64,000 bases of DNA, from the NCBI RefSeq assembly GCF_004216905.1, contig NZ_SGXJ01000001.1:1-64000 (forward strand), read 5' to 3'. Below, in pieces: positions 33,600-44,988 of the stretch (within the stretch, counting starts at the first letter, position 1; the number at the start of each line of letters is the position of its first letter). The notes beneath the pieces are model-generated. The model had not been told where the DNA came from and did not search any database. It saw only the letters and a program-made list of their open reading frames with translations. The position numbers were made by a program, and so were the translations under genes. Origin of the DNA: Kribbella sp. VKM Ac-2569 (GTDB lineage: Bacteria > Actinomycetota > Actinomycetes > Propionibacteriales > Kribbellaceae).

Positions 33600-35105
33600 C
33601 TACCTACTTACATGAACGCTGAGCGTGCCGTTCTTGAGCATCATGACGCCCGGGAGCGGGCCACGTTGGCCGGCGTACATGTCGGCGATGGGGGCGACCG
33701 TGAGGTAGAGGTTCTGGCCGGCCGGGACGTCGACGGCGATGGCAGGGAGCTCGATCGTGCGCCGTACGCCGCGGGCCGTGTACTTCTCGCGCAGCGGCAT
33801 CGTGTTGTTCTGCACAACTCTCGCGGTGAGCGGGTTCTTGCCGACGCTCAGTGCGAAGTACGCCGCCGACCGCGGGATGACCGTGTAGACGTCGGCGGTC
33901 AGGGTGGGCGTGCCGGCGATCGTGATCGGGCCCTTTGCGATCGGCAGGTTCACAGGCAGTCCGACACCGGTCGGCGCGACGATCTTCCCGAGCGGGAACC
34001 GCTTGTTCGGCGTCAGGTTCCGTTGTGTGAGGCAACGGCCGTCGGCGGTCGACAGGTGGTACGTGCCGAAGCCGATCAGGTTGGTCGACTTATGCAGGAG
34101 TTGCAGCTGCATGAAGCGGATCGACAGGTTCGAGAAGTTCGGTGATCCGAGCGCGATCGAGCACGGGTCGCCCGCGGTCGCGTAGCCGGGCGGTACGACG
34201 CTGGGCAGCGTGTGACCGCCGTTGTACCCGACGAAGATCGACTTGGCCCGGGCCCGCGCAGTGAGCGCCCGGTCGAAGTTCGTGAGCCCCTGGTTGAGGT
34301 TGAACAGGTTGTCGGAGATGCCCTGCCCGAACAGCACGGGGAGGTCGAGCTTGCGGCCCTGCTGCACGTGCCAGGCCGGCCCGTTGTGCGCGAAGAACGC
34401 GTCGAGATCGCGCCCGGCCTTCCCGACCGGCCAGGTACCGGTCGTGATCAACGCTACGAAGGCGGCCGACACCGCCGGCGGCAGGTGCGTGCCGCCGCCC
34501 GCGAACAGGATCGACAGCCACATCGTCCGGGCGGCCTCCTGCGGCGCGAGGCTCTGCTTGAGGTCCCACCAGGTGATCTCCGGAGCGAGCGCGTCGAAGC
34601 GGGTCCGCCCGCTGTCGCGAAGCTCGGTGAAGGCGCCGGCGAACTGGTACCCACCGCCGTACGACCCGCCGATGGCGCCGATCAGCGGATCGCCGGGGCG
34701 TTGCTTCGTCACCCAGTCCAGGCCCGCGACCAGGTCGACGAGCTTCACCACGTCGCGGCCCTCGTAGTCCGGGTTCATCACGTGCGCGACGCCGGTGCTC
34801 TGGCCGAAGCTGCGCTGGTCGAAGCTGAGTACGCCGAAGCCCGCGTCGAGCCAGGCCTTGAACGCGGCCGGGTCCGTGGTCCGGCTGCCGCCCCACCCGT
34901 GACTGTGGAAGATCAGCGGCACGGTGTCCTGGGCCGAGGCGGTCGCCGGTTTGAACAGCGAGTAGCAGATCCGTACGGGCGTCGTCGTACCAGGCTCCGG
35001 GACCGAGGCGACACAGCCGTTCGTCACCGTGCTGGAGGCTTCGGCCGGAATCACCGGCGAGAGCAGTAGAGCGACCACACCGACCAGCGAAAGCACACGA
35101 CGCAT
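33600..35105 (-). CDS. secreted S15/CocE-like alpha/beta-hydrolase
   Basis: A 501-residue exported hydrolase with a clear signal peptide (residues 1-23, cleavage after AEA). Residues about 45-350 are an alpha/beta-hydrolase: oxyanion region FHSHGWGGSRTTDP, FDQRSFGQSTG and nucleophile elbow GAIGGSYGGGYQFAG (Ser near residue 148). DNLFNLNQG probably carries the acid and YNGGHTLP the His. Residues about 370-500 form a beta-rich C-terminal domain (PITIAGTPTLTADVYT), as in X-Pro dipeptidyl peptidase/CocE proteins. Likely an extracellular peptidase or esterase. The nearest neighbours are a pseudogene and a divergent antiporter gene. Confidence 0.85.
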   Translation of the reverse strand: MRRVLSLVGVVALLLSPVIPAEASSTVTNGCVASVPEPGTTTPVRICYSLFKPATASAQDTVPLIFHSHGWGGSRTTDPAAFKAWLDAGFGVLSFDQRSFGQSTGVAHVMNPDYEGRDVVKLVDLVAGLDWVTKQRPGDPLIGAIGGSYGGGYQFAGAFTELRDSGRTRFDALAPEITWWDLKQSLAPQEAARTMWLSILFAGGGTHLPPAVSAAFVALITTGTWPVGKAGRDLDAFFAHNGPAWHVQQGRKLDLPVLFGQGISDNLFNLNQGLTNFDRALTARARAKSIFVGYNGGHTLPSVVPPGYATAGDPCSIALGSPNFSNLSIRFMQLQLLHKSTNLIGFGTYHLSTADGRCLTQRNLTPNKRFPLGKIVAPTGVGLPVNLPIAKGPITIAGTPTLTADVYTVIPRSAAYFALSVGKNPLTARVVQNNTMPLREKYTARGVRRTIELPAIAVDVPAGQNLYLTVAPIADMYAGQRGPLPGVMMLKNGTLSVHVSR

Positions 35106-35197
35106 CAGTCACCCCAAGTGATCGACGGATCTCGCTTCGCACACGGTAGAGGACAGGTCGGACGCTGACCAGAGCCGAGGCCAAGAACTGCGACACT

Positions 35198-37108
35198 ATG
35201 CGCGTGCATATCGCGATCGAGGTCGTGGCCCTCGTCGCCGTCGTCGCGGCGGTCGCCGCGCTGGCGCGGCGGATAGGGATCTCGGCTCCTCTGCTGCTGG
35301 TCGTCGTCGGGATCGCCGCGTCGTACCTGCCGTTCATCCCGCGGGTCGAACTCGAGCCCGAGGTCGTGCTGGTCGGGTTCCTGCCACCGTTGCTCTACTC
35401 GGCCGCGATCAAGACCAGCCTGGTCGACTTCACCAAGCACCGGCGGTCCATCGGGCAGCTGTCCGTCGGCCTGGTCGCGTTCACCGCGCTCGGCGTCGGC
35501 GTCGTCGCGTGGTGGCTGCTCGGCCGGGTGGCGGAGTCGATCGGCCAGGAACCGCTGCCGTTCTGGGCCGCGTTCGCGATCGGCGCCGTCGTCGCGCCGC
35601 CGGACGCGGTCGCCGCGACCGCGATCGCCAAACGGGTCGGCCTGCCCCGCCGCGTGGTCACGATCCTCGAGGGCGAGAGCCTGCTGAACGACGCGACGGC
35701 CCTGGTGTGCCTGCGTACGGCGATTGCTGCCGCCGTGGTGGCGCCGACCGTGTGGCACGTCGGCCTGGACTTCCTGCGGGCGGCCGGCGGCGGGGTGCTG
35801 GTCGGCATCGTCGTGACCTTCGTGCTGGCCAAGATCCGCCGCCGGTTCACCGATCCGGTGCTCGACACTACGCTCAGCCTGACCGCGCCGTTCATCGCGT
35901 ATATCGCGGCCGAGAACCACTACATCCACGCGTCCGGCGTACTCGCGGTCGTCGTCACCGGCCTGTTCCTCGGCCACAAGGCCCCGATCATCCAGTCGGC
36001 GAAGTCGCGGATGTCGGAGCGGACCAACTGGCGGACGTTTCAGTTCCTGCTGGAGAACACGGTCTTCCTGCTGATCGGGTTGCAGACCCGGTGGATCCTC
36101 GACGACCTCACCGAGAGCCCGCTGCCGACGTGGCTGATCGCGACCACGACGGTCGCGGTGTTCCTCGCGGTGGTGCTGCTGCGGCCGATCTGGATCATCC
36201 CGACCACGATGCTGTCCCGACGCGTCCTCGGCCCCTCGCGTCCCGGACCCGTTTCGCGGAGTGCGCTCATCGTGGTGTCGTGGGCAGGGATGCGCGGCGT
36301 GGTCACGCTGGCCGCGGTCTTCACGCTGCCCGAAGACACGCCGCATCGCGAGGTCCTCGTGTTCATCGCCCTGGCCGTCACCGCGGGCACGCTGCTCGTC
36401 CAGGGCTCGACGCTGCCCTGGCTGGTACGTCGCCTGCGCCTGCCGGGGCCGGATCCCGCGGAGGACGCGTTGCAGGAGGCCGCCGTACTGCAGGGAGCTC
36501 ATCGGGCCGGAATCGCGAAGCTCGACGAGCTCTCGGCGCCGACGGACCCGCCCGCGATTCTCGACGTACTGCGGCAGCGGGGTGAAGCGCGGGCGCAGGC
36601 TGCGTGGGAGCGGCTGGGGCGGCCGGAGACCGAGTACGAGACGCCGAGCGAGGCGTACCGGCGGCTGCGGATCGCGATGCTGGAGGCCGAACGCGCGCAC
36701 ATCCTGAAGGTCCGCGACGCCGGCCTGGTCGCCGACGAGGTGCTGCAGCGGGCGCAGAACGCGCTCGACATCGAGGAGTCGATCCTGGACCGCGACGAGG
36801 ACGACGACGTCGGCGGGCGCTCCGAGGACCTGCGGCCGAAGACCACGAGTGCTGCCTGTGAGCACCTGGAGCAGGCGCCGGTGGTGGTCACGCCGAACAC
36901 TCCGGACGGCTGCGAGGAGTGCCTGGCCGAAGGAGGTTCGTGGGTCCACCTGCGGCTGTGCCTGGGGTGTGGTCACGTCGGGTGCTGCGACTCGTCGGTG
37001 ATGAAGCATGCGAGCAAGCACAACGACCAGACCAAGCACCCGGTGATGCGCAGCTTCGAGCCGGGCGAGACGTGGCGCTGGTGCTTCGTCGACGAGAAGC
37101 TAGGTTGA
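35198..37108 (+). CDS. Na+/H+ antiporter (CPA1) with C-terminal UBP-type zinc finger
   Basis: A 636-residue membrane protein. Residues 1-430 hold about 12 helices of the NhaP/CPA1 family, with the ion-binding PPDAVAATAIAKR and ILEGESLLNDATALV motifs and WAGMRGVVTLAAVF in a late helix. Residues 430-545 are a charged helical cytosolic linker. Residues about 550-636 form a ubiquitin-hydrolase-type zinc finger: CEHL, GCEECLAEGGSWVHLRLCLGCGHVGCCDSS and KHNDQTKHPVM supply the Cys/His zinc ligands. Family members in eukaryotes bind the free diglycine tail of ubiquitin; this fusion is recurrent in bacteria but its ligand is not established. Role: sodium/proton or pH homeostasis. Confidence 0.92.
   Translation: MRVHIAIEVVALVAVVAAVAALARRIGISAPLLLVVVGIAASYLPFIPRVELEPEVVLVGFLPPLLYSAAIKTSLVDFTKHRRSIGQLSVGLVAFTALGVGVVAWWLLGRVAESIGQEPLPFWAAFAIGAVVAPPDAVAATAIAKRVGLPRRVVTILEGESLLNDATALVCLRTAIAAAVVAPTVWHVGLDFLRAAGGGVLVGIVVTFVLAKIRRRFTDPVLDTTLSLTAPFIAYIAAENHYIHASGVLAVVVTGLFLGHKAPIIQSAKSRMSERTNWRTFQFLLENTVFLLIGLQTRWILDDLTESPLPTWLIATTTVAVFLAVVLLRPIWIIPTTMLSRRVLGPSRPGPVSRSALIVVSWAGMRGVVTLAAVFTLPEDTPHREVLVFIALAVTAGTLLVQGSTLPWLVRRLRLPGPDPAEDALQEAAVLQGAHRAGIAKLDELSAPTDPPAILDVLRQRGEARAQAAWERLGRPETEYETPSEAYRRLRIAMLEAERAHILKVRDAGLVADEVLQRAQNALDIEESILDRDEDDDVGGRSEDLRPKTTSAACEHLEQAPVVVTPNTPDGCEECLAEGGSWVHLRLCLGCGHVGCCDSSVMKHASKHNDQTKHPVMRSFEPGETWRWCFVDEKLG
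37101..37106 (+). promoter_or_regulatory. -10 box for the HIT gene inside the antiporter 3' end
   Basis: TAGGTT overlaps the last codons of the antiporter and ends 6 nt before ATG 37113; leaderless arrangement. Confidence 0.45.
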
Positions 37109-37112
37109 CGGT

Positions 37113-37529
37113 ATGGCGGACTGTCTCTTCTGCTCCATCATCGCCGGTACGACGCCGGCGCAGATCGTCCTGGACACGCCGGACGTCGTCGGCTTCCTGG
37201 ACGTCCGGCCGGTGTTCAAAGGGCACACGTTGATCGTTCCGCGGACGCATGTTCCGACGATGGTCGAGATGTCCGACGAGGTGATGGTCCCGCTGTTCGG
37301 AGCGGCCCGCTCGGTCGCGAGCGCCGTACGGACCGCGTTCGACGCGCAGGGGTCGTTCGTTGCCGTGAACAACGTCGTGTCCCAGTCCGTGCCGCACCTG
37401 CACGTCCACGTCGTACCGCGCACGAAGGGCGACGGCCTTCGCGGCTTCTTCTGGCCGCGGACCAAGTACGCCGACACTGCCGAGGCCGAGGAGTACGCCG
37501 GCAAACTTCGCGCCGCCCTCGACGACTAG
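37113..37529 (+). CDS. HIT family nucleotide hydrolase/transferase
   Basis: A 138-residue histidine-triad protein. Early motif CLFCSIIAGTTPAQIVLD and FLDVRPVFKGHTLIVPRTHV are typical of the Hint/HIT branch. The catalytic triad is SVPHLHVHVVPRTKGDG. It probably hydrolyses adenosine phosphoramidates or acyl-AMP. The start is ATG 37113 without a ribosome site. The stop codon TAG lies in CTAG (37526-37529), which also carries the stop of the convergent GNAT gene. Confidence 0.94.
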   Translation: MADCLFCSIIAGTTPAQIVLDTPDVVGFLDVRPVFKGHTLIVPRTHVPTMVEMSDEVMVPLFGAARSVASAVRTAFDAQGSFVAVNNVVSQSVPHLHVHVVPRTKGDGLRGFFWPRTKYADTAEAEEYAGKLRAALDD

Positions 37530-38038
37530 CTGGTGGCGCGCTCGTACTCGACCTGTGCGAGCGGGTTGCCGTCGCCGAAGTCGCGGGTCTGGGTGGCGCC
37601 GGTTTCGGTGAAGCCGCACTTGCTGTAGAAGCGGCGGGACTGTGGGGTGTCGCGGAGGGTCCAGAGGTGAACGCGGTCGTGGCCATCGGCTTCGAGGTGT
37701 TGCAGGGCGGCCGTCATGAGCGCCGCGGAGACTCCGCTCCCCCAGCCGTCGGGGTGGGTGTAGAAGCTGTGGATCTCGGCGAGCCCGGGCCGGGCGTCCG
37801 ACGGCTCCGACCACGAGATCGCGAGCGGCCGCTCGTCACGGAGCGCGAGCATGATCAGGCCCTGGCCGGCGGCGATCCGCGAGTGCCAGCGGGTCAGTCG
37901 GCTCGCGATTCCCGCGTCAGCGACCTCGACCGGGAACAGCGGCGCATACGCAGCCGCCCAGGAGGCAGCATGCACCTGCCCGACCGCATCCCCGTCGGCA
38001 ACGGTGGCCCGCCGTACATCAATCGAGGGGTCGGTCAA
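37526..38038 (-). CDS. GNAT family N-acetyltransferase
   Basis: A 170-residue acetyltransferase. The proposed start is TTG 38038, 20 bp inside the upstream HEAT-repeat gene; no in-frame ATG or GTG gives a better N-terminus. IDVRRATVADGDAVGQVHAASW is the first strand and helix. LAEIHSFYTHPDGWGSGVSAALM contains the acetyl-CoA loop. LWTLRDTPQSRRFYSKCGF is the last motif. The substrate is unknown. It is probably cotranscribed with the HEAT-repeat gene. Confidence 0.85.
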   Translation of the reverse strand: MTDPSIDVRRATVADGDAVGQVHAASWAAAYAPLFPVEVADAGIASRLTRWHSRIAAGQGLIMLALRDERPLAISWSEPSDARPGLAEIHSFYTHPDGWGSGVSAALMTAALQHLEADGHDRVHLWTLRDTPQSRRFYSKCGFTETGATQTRDFGDGNPLAQVEYERATS

Positions 38039-38576
38039 GGCGGTCCTCCAGGGTCGTGAGTGCGCGATCGACGGCGGCGCGGACGGTGTGATCGGGATCG
38101 TCGGCGAGAGCGCGGATCGCGTCGGCGTGCTCGTACTCCCCCGCGGCGCCGATCGCGCGAACAGCCGCCGTACGAACCCTCGGCAGCTCGTGATCGAGCA
38201 TCGGGAGCAGAGCGTCGACGAGCTGGCCGAGCTCGCGCTGCGCGGTGATCCGCGCGACATGCTCCCGGACCCGCCAGGCAGGATCGCGCGCCGCGACCAG
38301 CAACGCATCGACCACGTCGTCGCGCCACACGTACAGGAACACCCGGGCGGCCCACACCCGGATCCAGTAGTAGTTGCCCGGATCAACAGGAGCCTTCCAG
38401 CCACCGGGATTCTCCGACCCGGTGATCGCCACCAGTTTCGGCAGCTCGGCGCCGTACGCCGCCTCGCCCGGGATCTCGCCGGTCAGAAAGGCGACGCACC
38501 AGTCGACCACGACGTCCTCGCCGTACGTCGCGCAGGCGGCCCGCACGACGTCGCGCGGTGACTCCCGGTCGGCCAT
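38019..38576 (-). CDS. HEAT-repeat protein
   Basis: A 185-residue cytoplasmic protein. Residues about 65-180 hold three to four HEAT/PBS-type helical pairs (VWAARVFLYVW; DPAWRVREHVARITAQ; ELPRVRTAAVRAIGAAGEYEH; DPDHTVRAAVDRAL). The Asp-Pro and Val-Arg-x-x-Ala positions are conserved between repeats. The N-terminal 60 residues (GEDVVVDWCVAFLTGE) are not recognised. Such proteins are protein-interaction scaffolds or phycobilin-lyase relatives. The partner is unknown; a coupled GNAT gene follows. Confidence 0.8.
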   Translation of the reverse strand: MADRESPRDVVRAACATYGEDVVVDWCVAFLTGEIPGEAAYGAELPKLVAITGSENPGGWKAPVDPGNYYWIRVWAARVFLYVWRDDVVDALLVAARDPAWRVREHVARITAQRELGQLVDALLPMLDHELPRVRTAAVRAIGAAGEYEHADAIRALADDPDHTVRAAVDRALTTLEDRLDRPLD

Positions 38577-38588
38577 GACAGCAGTAAA

Positions 38589-38621
38589 CCGCGGGCCACC
38601 GACAATTCCGGTGACCCGCGG
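38589..38621 (-). terminator. acnA terminator
   Basis: 13-bp stem with one mismatch (38589-38601 with 38609-38621) and a 7-nt loop, 11 nt beyond the aconitase stop. Confidence 0.65.
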
Positions 38622-38632
38622 CTACTGGACCG

Positions 38633-41410
<2,778 letters not shown>

Positions 41411-41480
41411 CAACCTGCTCCTCTGTCCAGTCCGTATTCGCCTACGCCCATCCTGCCGAGCGTGGTAGCCGGCGGCGAGG

Positions 41481-41499
41481 TCAGGTTCCCCTAACCTCG
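41481..41499. promoter_or_regulatory. candidate IdeR/DtxR iron box upstream of acnA
   Basis: TCAGGTTCCCCTAACCTCG matches the 19-bp iron-box consensus TTAGGTTAGSCTAACCTAA at about 14 of 19 positions, including both AGGTT/AACCT half-sites with the correct 5-bp centre. It lies 71-89 bp upstream of the acnA start codon. Iron control of an Fe-S enzyme is plausible. Not scored against a matrix. Confidence 0.5.
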
Positions 41500-41511
41500 C
41501 GCCGCAAACTC

Positions 41512-41525
41512 TCTCGACATCAAGA
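41512..41525. promoter_or_regulatory. second dyad in the acnA-LLM intergenic region
   Basis: TCTCGACATCAAGA (half-sites TCTCGA and TCAAGA, one mismatch) lies between the iron box and the LLM gene stop. It resembles generic actinobacterial regulator sites; no specific regulator assigned. Confidence 0.3.
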
Positions 41526-41555
41526 TACACGACATCGAGCCAACTTTCCCGTCGA

Positions 41556-42488
41556 TCAGGAGACCTGTGGAAGAACTTCCGCCGCGATCAGGTCGAGGTG
41601 GTCGAGGTCCTGCAGATCCATGATCTGGACGTACTGACGCTGCGATCCCACCGCGGCGAACTGCCCCAGCCGGTCCACGACCTCGGCCGGCGTCCCCGCG
41701 ATGGCGTTCGCCTTCAGGTCCTCGACATCGCGGCCGATCGCCTCGGCCCGCTGCTTCACCTCGGCGTCGTCCTTCCCGACCACCACGGTGTGCGCGGTGG
41801 ACAGCGCGAGCGTCTTCGGGTCGCGACCCTCGGCTTCGCAGGCTGCCTGGACGCGCTTGAAGAGTGTCTCGGTGAGCTCGACGCCACGGAAGCCGGCGTT
41901 GAACTCGGCGGCGTACTTCGCGGCGAGCTCCGGCGTACGCTTCTTGCCCGCGCCGCCGACGATGATCGGCGGGTGCGGCTGCTGGACCGGCTTCGGCAGC
42001 GCCGGGGAGTCGCTGATCTGGTAGTGCTCGCCCTGGAAGTCGTACTTCTCCCCCACCGGGGTGTCCCAGAGCCCGGTGATCAGTTCGAGCTGTTCGGTGA
42101 GGAGGTCGAAGCGGCCCGGGGTGTCGGGGAAGTCGAGGGCGTACGCCTTGTGCTCGGCTTCGTACCAGCCGGCGCCGAGTCCGAGTTCGGCGCGGCCGCC
42201 GCTCATCTGGTCGACCTGCGCGACCGAGATCGCGAGTACGCCGGGGTTGCGGAACGTCGCGGAGCTGACCAGCGTGCCGAGCTTGATCCGCTTCGTCTCA
42301 CGCGCCAGACCGGCCAGCGTGATCCACGAGTCGGTCGGGCCCGGGAGGCCGTCGTTGTCGCCCATGACGAGGTAGTGGTCGGAGCGGAAGAACGCGTCGA
42401 ACCCGTTCTCCTCCGTCTTGCGGGCGACCGCGAGAAGGTCGTCGTACGACGCGCCCTGCTGAGGTTCGGTGAAGATCCTGAGAAGCAT
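41556..42488 (-). CDS. LLM-class F420-dependent oxidoreductase
   Basis: A 310-residue TIM-barrel flavin/F420 enzyme of the luciferase-like group. Visible: [14 protein letters not shown] (cofactor-pocket region), [17 protein letters not shown] and [49 protein letters not shown] and [16 protein letters not shown] in the last third are typical of actinobacterial F420-dependent members. The substrate is not predictable. The start is 10 bp after the stop of the Pro-Glu repeat gene, so the two may form an operon. Confidence 0.9.
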   Translation of the reverse strand: MLLRIFTEPQQGASYDDLLAVARKTEENGFDAFFRSDHYLVMGDNDGLPGPTDSWITLAGLARETKRIKLGTLVSSATFRNPGVLAISVAQVDQMSGGRAELGLGAGWYEAEHKAYALDFPDTPGRFDLLTEQLELITGLWDTPVGEKYDFQGEHYQISDSPALPKPVQQPHPPIIVGGAGKKRTPELAAKYAAEFNAGFRGVELTETLFKRVQAACEAEGRDPKTLALSTAHTVVVGKDDAEVKQRAEAIGRDVEDLKANAIAGTPAEVVDRLGQFAAVGSQRQYVQIMDLQDLDHLDLIAAEVLPQVS

Positions 42489-42498
42489 GGCGCCAACG

Positions 42499-44952
42499 CT
42501 ATCTCGCGCTGGTGTACAGCTTCTCCAGGTACGACGGCTGCCACTCGGAACCGCGGTTGTACAGCCTGCGGACCAGCTCGTTCGCGTCGAAGCGCTCCTC
42601 GACCGGGTTGTCCCACCAGTCGGGCACCTGGTCGTACCAGCGGTCGATCCGCAGCGTTCGCCCGGCCGCGTCGATGCGCGCGAACAGCCAGCCGCCCTGC
42701 TCGCCTTGTGCTTCGGTCAGCCAGAGATCACCGAGCAGGCCGCTGAGCTTGTCGGCGGCGAACTCGGGGTCGTCCACGTCCGGCGGCTCCAGGTCGAACC
42801 GGTACGACGGCGCACCCGGGTCGAGCACCTGCACCTGGATCGTGAACCCCGACGGAACGATCGCCGTCCGCGCGCGGCACCAGTCGTGCAACGCCCGCAC
42901 CGCCTCCGACTCCTCCGGCTTCGGTCGAGGCCGCTCCACCTCGGCCCGCATGGCCTCCTCGAGAGAGCCGGACTCAGGGACGATCCGGGGCCCGCCGCCA
43001 CCAACCAGCCCCAAGCCGGCCACCAACATCCCACCGACAGCACCCCCGGCCGCCACGTCCAGCGCGCCGGCTGATGGGGCCGCGCCGTTCGGCTGGTCCG
43101 ACTCGTCGACAGATCCGACCGGCTTCTTCAGCCACACCGGCTCGTCATCGTCCACCACGGGCACGAACCCGGTCGGCATGTCGTCGTCCGGGTCACCCCC
43201 GAGCGCGGGAGCCTGCTGGGGCTCGGGCTCGGGCATGGGTTCCGGCTCGGGCTCCGGGAAGGGCTGCGGCTCGGGCTCAGGCATCGGTTCCGGCTCAGGC
43301 TGCGGGAACGGCTCGGGCTCGGGCTGTGGGAACGGCTGCGGGTCAGGGTTAGGCAGCGGCTCTGGAGCGGGCTCGGGGTCCGGAACAGGCCCCGGGATCG
43401 GCTCGGGCTCCGGGAAGGGCGCCGGGTGTGGGGTCGGCTCGGGGTCGGGTGGGATGGGCTCAGGCCACGGTTCCGGGTGAGGCTCTGGCTGCGGCCACGG
43501 TTCTGGCTGGGGTTGGGGTTGCGGCCAGGGCTGAGGTTGAGGGTGAGGCTCTACCTGAGCTTGAACCTCGGCTACCGCGGGGATTTCGGCGGTTTGGTCG
43601 TCGTCTGCATCCGCGAACTCGGCGACCTGGGGCGCCGGCTCTTGAGCGGGGGCGAACGGGGACGGGCCGGTGAAGGACGACGGTTCGTCCTCCTCGGTGG
43701 CCGGGGCCGGGTCCAGTACTGCCTCGATCTCGGCAGTGGGTGCGTCGTCGTCCTCGAAGTCCGCGACCGGCGCGAACGGCGAATCCACCGGTGCCGGGTC
43801 CGCCGATGCCGAGCTCGGGTCTTCCACCCATTCGCCGTTGATCCAGGCGGGCCCGGTCCAGGCCGGGTCCGGTGTGGGCTCGGGGAAGGGGTTGTACGCG
43901 CTGGTGGCTTCCTGGTCGGACCAGGACGACTGTTCCGCCGTTTCCCAGTCCTGGTCAGCCGCGGGCGCGGCGCTGGCGGGAGCGTCCGCGAAGAGACTGT
44001 TGTAAAAGTCGTCGCCTTCGTAAACCCCGCCGCCAACCCGCGGCGGTTCGGACGACGGGAGCGTCGGATCGTACGCATGAGACGTCGGCAGCCCGGGACT
44101 CGAGACGTTCTCCGGGATGTAGGTTCCGGGCGCAGGCCCTGCCTGCGCAGGCGGTGGGTCGGCGATCGGCTGGCCGGTGAAGGGGCTGATGCCGGGTGGG
44201 ACGACGTACGACTCCTCGTCGTCGCCTGGCGGGTTGTCTCCGATCACGGGATCTTCAACGACCGAGACCTCGGCCGTGTCAGGCTCTGCGGCGAAACTTG
44301 CCGATTCTGCAACGTTTCGGGTGAAGTCCTCCCCCGCGGCGACGCCGGCCGGCAGGTCCGGTTGCACCGGCGAGCGCGGGTCGATCCCGAAGGGCCCGAA
44401 GAACGCCCCGAGCGCCGCCGCCGAGATCCCGGGTCCGGCCGCGGCCCGGATCAGCTCCACGCCGTACGGGCGGAGCTCGTCGAGGCCGCCGAGGTAGTCG
44501 GACCATTCCGCGACCCACGCGACCATCTCGTCGGCGGCCGCCTCGTCCGAGGTGATCCACTCCCCGATCGGCGTGAACCCGTCGTCGACCGGCTGCCAGG
44601 GGTCGCCCGGGTACGACGCGCGCGCCCAACTCCCGTTGAACGCGCCGTACACGAACCCGAGCTCGCCCGCCGTCTGGCGCTGCCGCACCTCCGGCTGCCC
44701 GATCCACTCCGGTGACCCGGCCAGGAGGTCCTCGCCGGCGGTCTGACTGTGCTGCGTGTGGAATCCCCACAGCACCGCCCGCCCGTCCTCCAGGCGCGCC
44801 ATCCGCAGCACGGACGCGGTCTCGTCCTGGTGGTGATACCCGTCCGCGTCGGCGTACCAGCGCCGGTCGAAGCCCGTGGCATGCGCGACCGCGGCGAGTG
44901 CGCTCCAGCGGGCGCGCAACTCCTCCGGGTCGTCCAGGTCAACGAGCGGCAT
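42499..44952 (-). CDS. Pro/Glu-repeat protein of unknown function
   Basis: An 817-residue, very acidic protein with no N-terminal signal peptide. Residues 1-170 are a globular, Trp-rich domain (VLWGFHTQHSQTAGEDLLAG, LGFVYGAFNGSWARASYP) found in actinomycete hypotheticals. Residues 170-460 are acidic low complexity. Residues about 465-580 are a PxP/EPEP repeat. A Gly/Ala/Val stretch (about 640-670, VAAGGAVGGMLVAGLGLVGGG) could be a membrane helix. The last 150 residues form a second domain (ALHDWCRARTAIVPSGFTIQ; RIDRWYDQVPDWWDNPVEE) resembling solvent-exposed Trp-rich domains of toxin/immunity loci. No enzyme motif. Function not assigned. Confidence 0.7.
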   Translation of the reverse strand: MPLVDLDDPEELRARWSALAAVAHATGFDRRWYADADGYHHQDETASVLRMARLEDGRAVLWGFHTQHSQTAGEDLLAGSPEWIGQPEVRQRQTAGELGFVYGAFNGSWARASYPGDPWQPVDDGFTPIGEWITSDEAAADEMVAWVAEWSDYLGGLDELRPYGVELIRAAAGPGISAAALGAFFGPFGIDPRSPVQPDLPAGVAAGEDFTRNVAESASFAAEPDTAEVSVVEDPVIGDNPPGDDEESYVVPPGISPFTGQPIADPPPAQAGPAPGTYIPENVSSPGLPTSHAYDPTLPSSEPPRVGGGVYEGDDFYNSLFADAPASAAPAADQDWETAEQSSWSDQEATSAYNPFPEPTPDPAWTGPAWINGEWVEDPSSASADPAPVDSPFAPVADFEDDDAPTAEIEAVLDPAPATEEDEPSSFTGPSPFAPAQEPAPQVAEFADADDDQTAEIPAVAEVQAQVEPHPQPQPWPQPQPQPEPWPQPEPHPEPWPEPIPPDPEPTPHPAPFPEPEPIPGPVPDPEPAPEPLPNPDPQPFPQPEPEPFPQPEPEPMPEPEPQPFPEPEPEPMPEPEPQQAPALGGDPDDDMPTGFVPVVDDDEPVWLKKPVGSVDESDQPNGAAPSAGALDVAAGGAVGGMLVAGLGLVGGGGPRIVPESGSLEEAMRAEVERPRPKPEESEAVRALHDWCRARTAIVPSGFTIQVQVLDPGAPSYRFDLEPPDVDDPEFAADKLSGLLGDLWLTEAQGEQGGWLFARIDAAGRTLRIDRWYDQVPDWWDNPVEERFDANELVRRLYNRGSEWQPSYLEKLYTSAR
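43212..43552. repeat. degenerate Pro-Glu coding repeat
   Basis: Imperfect 6- to 48-bp repeats encode about 113 residues of Pro-Glu, Pro-Gln and Pro-x dipeptides in the gene above. Two 48-bp units around 43225-43320 (PEPEPMPEPEPQPFPEPEPE) are nearly identical, pointing to recent slippage or recombination. Confidence 0.85.
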
Positions 44953-44988
44953 CAGGTCTCCAAGCGCATTTGGATCCAGGCCCAGACG

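Noticed and set aside
43212..43552. Non-coding minisatellite
   Set aside because: The repeat keeps one open frame through 817 codons and encodes a coherent Pro-Glu rod, so it is a coding repeat.
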